Shown here: positions 58,392 through 64,000 of the stretch, piece by piece
How positions within the stretch are numbered: position 1 is the stretch's first letter
Layout: every line of letters starts with the position of its first letter
Assembly: GCF_041260155.1 (NCBI RefSeq)
Contig: NW_027248389.1
Span: 496,001 to 560,000, forward strand
DNA: 64,000 nt
Reading direction: 5' to 3'
Source: Ptychodera flava
Lineage: Eukaryota; Hemichordata; Enteropneusta; Ptychoderidae
Made by a program: the position numbers and the translations under genes
The notes under the pieces: model-generated
Told to the model about the DNA's origin: nothing
Database searches by the model: none
The model's input: the letters and a program-made list of their open reading frames with translations, nothing else

Positions 58392-58999
58392 TTCAGAAAA
58401 AATTCCACAGAAAATGTTTCTGAAAACTGTAGAGACTCAGACCTCTGAAATCACATGACAAGTTGCTAAGCAACTGGAAGGGTATTGCGAAAGTCCTGGA
58501 AAGTCCCTGCCTGAAAAGGTATTAAGGCAACAGTGTTCAAGATCGGAACGGTTACTGTATTGGAGGGAATAAAATAGGTGAAAATCTCGTTCCGATAGGT
58601 GTAGGAAAAACATAGTAAATTCACACAACTAGAAAACGAGTATATACTTACATCCAGAAGACAAAAATCAGCACTGGAACCCTTAAGGAGCTGTACAGAG
58701 CTGCAGCACAGTCGGAATCTATCTAACAAATGATCCGACAGATGTACTGATAGTGAGTCATAGCTACTGTATTGCGCAAGTCTCATTTGGAATGTGAATG
58801 ACTCAGCAGGGAATTTCCCTGCTGAGTACAGGTCAATGCACTACTGCGCAAGCTGCTGCGCGTGAGTGAGTTCGTATATAGGTCAGGGTTATACTTTAGT
58901 TACATGGATGGTTAATTTTTCCTTCGCTCCATGTAGATAAATGAATAAAATGGGTGTAAAAATTCTTGTTTATCCCAAACCCCAATAAAACTTACTACT
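58392..58999 (-). repeat. Polinton right TIR
   Basis: Inverted copy of 41967-42594. Carries the counterpart palindrome (58801-58827, one extra T), TATATA at 58875-58880, and the short ORF with donor on the minus strand. Confidence 0.92.
58648..58786 (-). other. TIR-borne short ORF with splice donor (right copy)
   Basis: On the minus strand an in-frame start at 58786 (codon 2 position relative to the left copy) encodes RLAQYSSYDSLSVHLS and continues to the donor-like GTAAGTAT near 58650. Three residues differ from the left copy and the frame is not broken. Confidence 0.35.
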
Positions 59000-59004
59000 T
59001 ACCA

Positions 59005-59470
59005 TCTAGTATCAAAGTTTGACATATCGACGATTTCGGGATTACTGTGAAATCGCCGATCGACACTGGACGAGAATGACTTGCCTTGTGCCTCAGCACG
59101 CTGCGTCTGTGAAATCGCCTATACTTACCGAATATTTATCGGCGATTTCCGGACTCTAGATGATACTACAATGACTAGCCTTGTGCCACGGCACGCGGTC
59201 TGTGAGGGCCGGGTCTGTGAAATTGCCGATATTTATTTATAGTTTAACTATACTTATACTTTGCCAAATACTTTGCTATTTGTATACTACACGTAGGTAT
59301 TTTACTGTTTTTGTACGGTCGTAACATTTTTTATCTTAATAAACTCATTACACAAACGCGGATTACATTCCAGGTTAATTTTCTCACAGGACATTTATGT
59401 AGTCTCGCTTCGAACCATAGTGAACTTTACAGTGTGCATGATGAATTCAGTATGGAAATAGGGTCAATAT
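59005..59470. other. MULE-like element interior, direct repeats
   Basis: Two related ~120-bp blocks each with GTGAAATCGCC-type and CCTTGTGCC..GGCACGC motifs (59030-59115 and 59140-59230). No gene is seen. Confidence 0.5.
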
Positions 59471-59649
59471 AGGAACGACTTCCTCCAATCTGATTAAAAT
59501 CAGATGTAGAGTACAGCGACGTCTTCTTATGCGTACGCGGTATTCTCTCGCTGTCGCGTAGTGAGAGGCGACAGCGAGAGAGTACCGCGTACGCATAAGA
59601 AGACGTTGCCGTACTCTACCTTTGATTTTAATCAGATGGAATTCCTCCA
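59471..59649. mobile_element. palindromic MITE-like repeat
   Basis: Arms at about 59471-59557 and 59568-59649 are inverted copies (for example CGTCTTCTTATGCGTACGCG) with a ten-base loop. It lies within the MULE-like element, 470 bases from the Polinton. Confidence 0.75.
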
Positions 59650-59931
59650 TCCGTTTGTTCATGACTACTTCAATAATGCAGTGTTTATCAGTTTAAAATT
59701 TCGGCATTTTCTTGTCTGTCAACATACATCTTTATGACGTAGTAGGCCGGGTTGTATGAGGATTTCTTTACATCATTTTCACGTCTGTGCTTTTTCATGG
59801 ATACATCTTTCTCTTTGTAACAAATTCCTTGTAATCAGCATGTTTTACATACCTGCTTTGATATTGAGCTCAACAGTTTTTGAATAAATCTAATAAGATT
59901 TGAAGCACCGCAACGAAGACTTGTCCCTTAT

Positions 59932-59955
59932 TATTATTATTATTATTATTATTAT

Positions 59956-60001
<46 letters not shown>

Positions 60002-60020
60002 CACAGTAGTAGTAGTATCT
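59932..60020. repeat. TTA/GTA trinucleotide microsatellite
   Basis: About nine TTA units are followed by about eighteen GTA units, with a short interruption and three more GTA. Confidence 0.95.
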
Positions 60021-60079
60021 AAGCTTCCCATTTTTACACAAAGTTGAGAATGTTCCAGACTTATTACAGTCATGTCATG

Positions 60080-60700
60080 ATGAGTGTGGGGTAAAATGAC
60101 ATACATAACATGATCAAAAAACAGAAGTGGACCAAAAATGGACTCCTGAGATACACCACACCAATCGACAAAACATGAGCGTGTACACCTAAAACTAACA
60201 TTGACTTCTTCCTGTAAGGTATGATCGAAACCACTTCAGTGACAAATCAGAAAACCTGTACACAGAAAGTTCGCTCAGCAAAATGTTATGATCAACGATG
60301 AAAAAAATCTTCACGTAAATCTTCATCCATATTCTGTAAAAGTATAGACCCTGGTCAGTTAACTTGACTAAAGCAATGTGACAAGAGTGATGTTAACGTT
60401 GTCTGATGATTGTGAGTTGTGACAAAAAGATTAAATGCATAAAACTGTAAAAACTAATATAAACATGTTTTTCTAGTATTTTAGGTAGAAGAACTGGTAG
60501 GAGGGAGATAGGCCTATAGTTGTTGACATCACTCTTAGAGCCTCCCTTATGAATCGGAACTATTTCAGCACATTTGAAACAGTCGGAAATTGTACAACTA
60601 TAAGCTTCAAGATTAAAAAGAGTCGCGAATATATGTCAGACATTTCACCACTTTACAGCTCTGGCCAAGCGCTAGTCTGGTTCGAACTTCGCTACTAGAT
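60080..60700 (-). pseudogene. LINE reverse transcriptase remnant
   Basis: Minus-strand segments in several frames give conserved non-LTR reverse transcriptase blocks in order: IVPIHKGG and NNYRPISLLP (about 60590-60500), VDHNILLSEL (about 60290), LKWFRSYL (about 60235) and GV-Q-SI-GPLLF (about 60150). Stops and shifts break it and the YADD block is not recognised. It resembles CR1/Jockey-type elements. It is a fragment inside the MULE-like element, so it was captured before or after that insertion. Confidence 0.65.
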
Positions 60701-61102
60701 GATACTAGAGTTTGTTAATTAGGCGGGTAAATATCCGATATATATCGAAGATTTTATAGCCTAGAGATCTATATCGTATAGTATAGTAGCCGTAAATATC
60801 GATTGGATATCTTATAATTATATTGCGGTGTCCTCTTGTTGTCAGAGCATCTGTATAAAATGACAAAGACCAGACGACAGACTTTGCATGGCGTGAATAT
60901 TCTTTCACATCTTCAGAAATAAAGATGGCAAGTTCTTCAATGGTCACTGGTCTCTCTTTGCTTTCAGCGATAGTTGTATTCTTGCAGTAATGAAAAGGAG
61001 CAAACGGTCCTATGACCTTTTTACAATCCTTCGAAAAGATAACGTTAAAATAACAACTACTGCCACTAGCGCGCTACTGCTAGTGCCACCGTTTTCATTA
61101 GT

Positions 61103-61490
61103 CCCTCACACCTGTCGGCCACCCCTAAAATGTAATGGTACAAGTCGGCTGGGTACAGAGTTCAACGACGGCGGTCAGGTTCGAATTGACTTCGCGCCTG
61201 AGTCATTAAACTGTCATTTTTCAGCCGCAAGGAGTAAAGTTGACCATCGATAGGAGTTACAAGGGCTCTAACATTATCTGGGAGCAGGATTATGGTGAAA
61301 TTTGCACACGGTAAGGGGAGATTCTCTGATAATGCGGCCCCGTGTGTGCCTGGACCATGCAGTGTAGATCCGCACTGCAGCTTTTACACGAGCAGGTATT
61401 GGGAGAAATTGTAGCCCTGGTTGGGGCAAGGCGCGAGCCGCACGACAGAAGCCCAATCCCACCAACCAAGGGCTACAATTATTGCAGCTA
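61103..61490 (-). repeat. right TIR of MULE-like element
   Basis: Inverted copy of 41025-41411. A few single-base differences only, which indicates a fairly young insertion. Confidence 0.85.
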
Positions 61491-61499
61491 GGTGTATGT

Positions 61500-62200
61500 A
61501 TATATACCAAGAGAGAGCTTATATGGTATACGTCAGTTCTATTTGCATTTCATTTGTATGTATATAGGCCTGTATGTCCGTCTACATCAAAAACTCAAAA
61601 ACCGCAGCATCTACCATCTTATATTTGGTATACAGATGCACCCAGGGGTGGAGATAAGAATTTGTTCAAGTGAATGTGTTAGTGTCAAAAATATACAAAT
61701 GAGCTTCAAACCCTCCAAAATAGCTAAAGTTCTGTAAACACAGGCCAGAATTGATTTATTCTTAGTATGCAGGTTTCTTAAGGTTACTTATGTTAGATTT
61801 GATTAAATTTTTGTGAAATTTTCATATTTGTATTTTGAGTCAATTTTTCCCATTTTTGGTCAAAAAATATTTTTCTCTGTAACTACTTCTTCCTAGGGGT
61901 GTTCTTAAATGAAATTTTCAAATTGTGGTGAAATGTTGTATTAGTATTTTTGGAGCAATTTTTACCTTTTTGGTCAAAAAATCATTTCTTGAACTGCTTG
62001 TCGGATTGCTTTGAAACTGGGTATACATGATCTAGCATATGAAACTTTGTCTGCATGTCTCTAGGGGCAAAATTATTTGAGTTTGTTCAAACTGTGGTGA
62101 ACTCTGCAAATTTGTAGTTTTGGTCACTTTTTCCCTTTTTTTTATCAAGAAAATCTTCTCTGAAATTGCCATAGGTTCATAGGGATGAATTTATCACCTT
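61500..62200. repeat. hairpin-type repeat resumed after the 20-kb insertion
   Basis: CTACATCAAAAACTC, then a GGTATACAGATGCACCCAGG block and TTTTTGG-rich units, as at 16250-17050. This is the right half of the repeat whose left end lies at 41001-41024. Confidence 0.7.
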
Positions 62201-63575
62201 ATTCAAATTGTAATGAAACCTGCAATATATTATTTTTGGACAATTATTGCTATTTTAGTAAAAAAAATGCTAAATATCTCATTCTTGAATTCTCTGGTCC
62301 AATTGCAAAACTCAAAAACCACTACACATTTCAACTTTGTATTTTGTGTGTAGATTATGCTAAATGTAAATGGGAATTTGTTTCAATGAAGTTATCATTT
62401 ACCAAAAGTATGCTACTGAGCAGCAAAAGTGTAAACTTTGTGAAATCTCCATTACTGTGAGTCAGAATTTTACATGTTTGATATGATTACGGTGATGTGC
62501 TGGTTTATCATGACTGACATCAGCAAAAAGTATTTGTTGTATATAAAGTGGTTCCCACACTGACTCCGATATTGAATGTTTCTAGAACCATCTCTTGTTT
62601 AATTTCCAACAATTTTCAGCACAACATTTGCAATACAATGTGACCAGGGTTGCACAAGGATGCAAGAATTTGCCACAAAACAGATCTTATAAAATGTTTT
62701 AATGATATGCTAAATGTATGATTTATTTTCATTTCAAAGCATGTTACAGTATACACCTGTTAATATCCAAATAATGGCTGCATTCCAAAATGAACAGCCA
62801 TACCCTGCATCTGAACAATATGTCATATAATCTTTCAAAACATTACAAATCCAAAGCACTTCTGTAGCATATAAGCTGCATTTTGATTTCTTTGCATTTC
62901 TTTTCATCAAGTGGTGAAAAAAAGACAATTTTCCTGTTAGGATATTCACTTGCATCTGTTGACAAGGCAATAAATTCTTTTTGTGTTTTATATAGTTTGA
63001 GTCTTAATGAAAACTCTGTTTAAATCGCTCAAAATGGCCACCAAATGACCCCATTTTAATTATCTAAAATTTAAAATTTCATGAATCAGAAGGGTACGAA
63101 CCCTGCTTTAATACTACCCTCAAGGAATTGGATTAATTGTGTCATTTCAGTATACCACTACCCCCATGTACTTGCAGTCTTTCAAAACCTTTGTCAGTTT
63201 GTGCCACATCCTTTTAGCCTCCTGCCTGGAACAAATTTAATCACAGTGGTGGCGGTTTTCTTACACTGAGACCTCAATGCCATATTATTTATCTCCACCA
63301 GTAATTTACAGTAAAAGATGCCTCAATTTATCTTTCAAACTTTCAAGCTTCCAGAAGCAGATACTGTTTGCCTATAGTTCTATGTAAACTTAAGTGTTGC
63401 TCTGCAGTTCTTTCCTTTATGAGTTGTTGTCATGTCATATGAAGATTTACGCATCTTAACTAAAAGGAAAGCGAACATTGGCATTGCAGCATGTTGGCAC
63501 CTGGAAAACAAGATTCCTCAGAGAAGGGAAGTAAAAAAAGATGTCAGAATTCATACAGTTTAAGGAAATAATTCC
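62201..63575. other. spacer, no gene seen
   Basis: AT-rich; no supported coding exon, RNA or repeat boundary. Confidence 0.35.
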
Positions 63576-63579
63576 AGGT

Positions 63580-63655
63580 GAAGCAGAGAAAAAAAAAATT
63601 ATGTTCCAGAGTCAATTTTTCAACATCCCCTCCCCCAGACATAAAATGGTCAACC
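63580..63655. mobile_element. right-end fragment of the Harbinger-like family
   Basis: A-tract, then CCCCTCCCCCAGACATAAAA and TGGTCAACCCCTAA, a diverged version of the right ends at 12025 and 25130. No left end is present nearby. Confidence 0.45.
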
Positions 63656-63764
63656 CCTAATTACACTGACTTGAAACATGAGTCACAAACTTCTCTTATG
63701 CACATGGTATTTATACATGTAGACAAGGACTTTGATCTATTCTTATGCTATTTAAAGGCCGAGT

Positions 63765-64000
63765 TACACGAGGCAACTCGTTGAGCAACGCGACGAGCAA
63801 CACGACAGGCAACGCGAGTTGCCCGCCGTGTTGCTCCGTTTGTATGATATCGTCGCGTCGCCCGAGGGGGTCAGGCGACGTCGCCCGGAAAACCGACATG
63901 TCGGTTTTTCAGGCGACGCGTCGCCCGTCGCTTGGACGAGTTGCCCCGTGTACACACTGCGTCGCGTCGCCTGAAGAAACCTTTGACCTCTACTCATGCG
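63765..64000. repeat. GC-rich repeat, cut by window end
   Basis: Repeated GGCAACGCG / GAGCAACACG and GTCGCGTCGCC motifs with the palindrome AAAACCGACATGTCGGTTTT near 63891-63910. Much richer in GC than its surroundings. Right boundary lies outside the window. Confidence 0.6.

Larger units (their letters stand above)
41967..58999. mobile_element. Polinton/Maverick element, 17.0 kb
   Basis: Terminal inverted repeats begin AGTAGTAAGTTTT and end in AAAACTTACTACT. TACCA flanks both sides (41962-41966 and 59000-59004); counted with the ambiguous T it is TTACCA, 6 bp. Polintons have AG...CT ends, ~6-bp duplications and lengths of 15-20 kb, all met here. Inside are type B DNA polymerase, integrase, packaging ATPase and capsid-type genes. 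Gene order by strand is -, +, +, +, -, -, +, -, -, -, +, +, +, +, -, +. Confidence 0.95.
41025..61490. mobile_element. MULE-like element with 388-bp TIRs, containing a Polinton
   Basis: Both ends read TAGCTGCAATAATTGTAGCC inward. Arms 41025-41411 and 61103-61490 are inverted copies with few small differences. The perfect 9-bp repeat GGTGTATGT flanks the outside (41016-41024 and 61491-61499). Across the two junctions the host repeat is continuous: a TTTTAGCTC start on the left, and the CATCAAAAACTC part of the same repeat type on the right. Long TIRs with 9-bp duplication suit the Mutator (MULE) superfamily. Without the Polinton it is about 3.4 kb, and no transposase is recognised. Confidence 0.8.

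Noticed and set aside
59870..60106. Frame with poly-Thr and poly-Asn
   Set aside because: It is the TTA/GTA microsatellite read as protein.

Overview
The window is animal nuclear DNA: very few genes, AT-rich spacers, GT-AG introns, microsatellites and many mobile elements. The one recognisable host gene is a multi-exon TRIM-type (RING/B-box) gene. TRIM expansion, large Polintons and the repeat style suggest a marine invertebrate, perhaps a deuterostome such as a hemichordate, lancelet or echinoderm. The sequence alone does not settle this. No rRNA, operon or CRISPR array is visible.

Layout. 1-870 is a 226-bp satellite, and 874-2664 is a hAT-like element inside satellite-related sequence. The TRIM gene is at 4164-5257, with further phase-0 exons at 5865-5969 and 15490-15702; the large intron holds palindrome clusters, a MITE at 9593-9737 and a PIF/Harbinger-like element at 10328-12025. 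16-25 kb is repeat-rich spacer with hairpin-capped repeats and a second Harbinger-like copy (24195-25130). 25.5-31.3 kb is a three-level nest of elements with inverted repeats, two of them hAT-like. 32.5-38.6 kb is the 226-bp satellite again, interrupted by transposons, followed by a 148-bp minisatellite.

The main object is at 41025-61490: a 20.5-kb insertion with 388-bp terminal inverted repeats and a perfect 9-bp target duplication (MULE-like). A 17.0-kb Polinton/Maverick (41967-58999) lies inside it, with its own ~600-bp terminal inverted repeats and a 5-6 bp target duplication. The Polinton carries a protein-primed type B DNA polymerase, a chromodomain integrase, a packaging ATPase, capsid-like proteins, several small membrane or virion-type proteins and a fibre-like gene. 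It also carries a fused deoxynucleoside-kinase-like plus DnaQ-type (DEDDh) exonuclease gene that I do not know from Polintons. No maturation protease was found.

Together the Polinton genes form a virus-like programme: nucleotide supply and proofreading (kinase/exonuclease), replication (PolB), integration (INT), packaging (ATPase) and virion building (capsid and membrane proteins). Many of its frames are broken by single-nucleotide-type shifts, but so is the host TRIM exon. Assembly indels and true decay therefore cannot be separated here.
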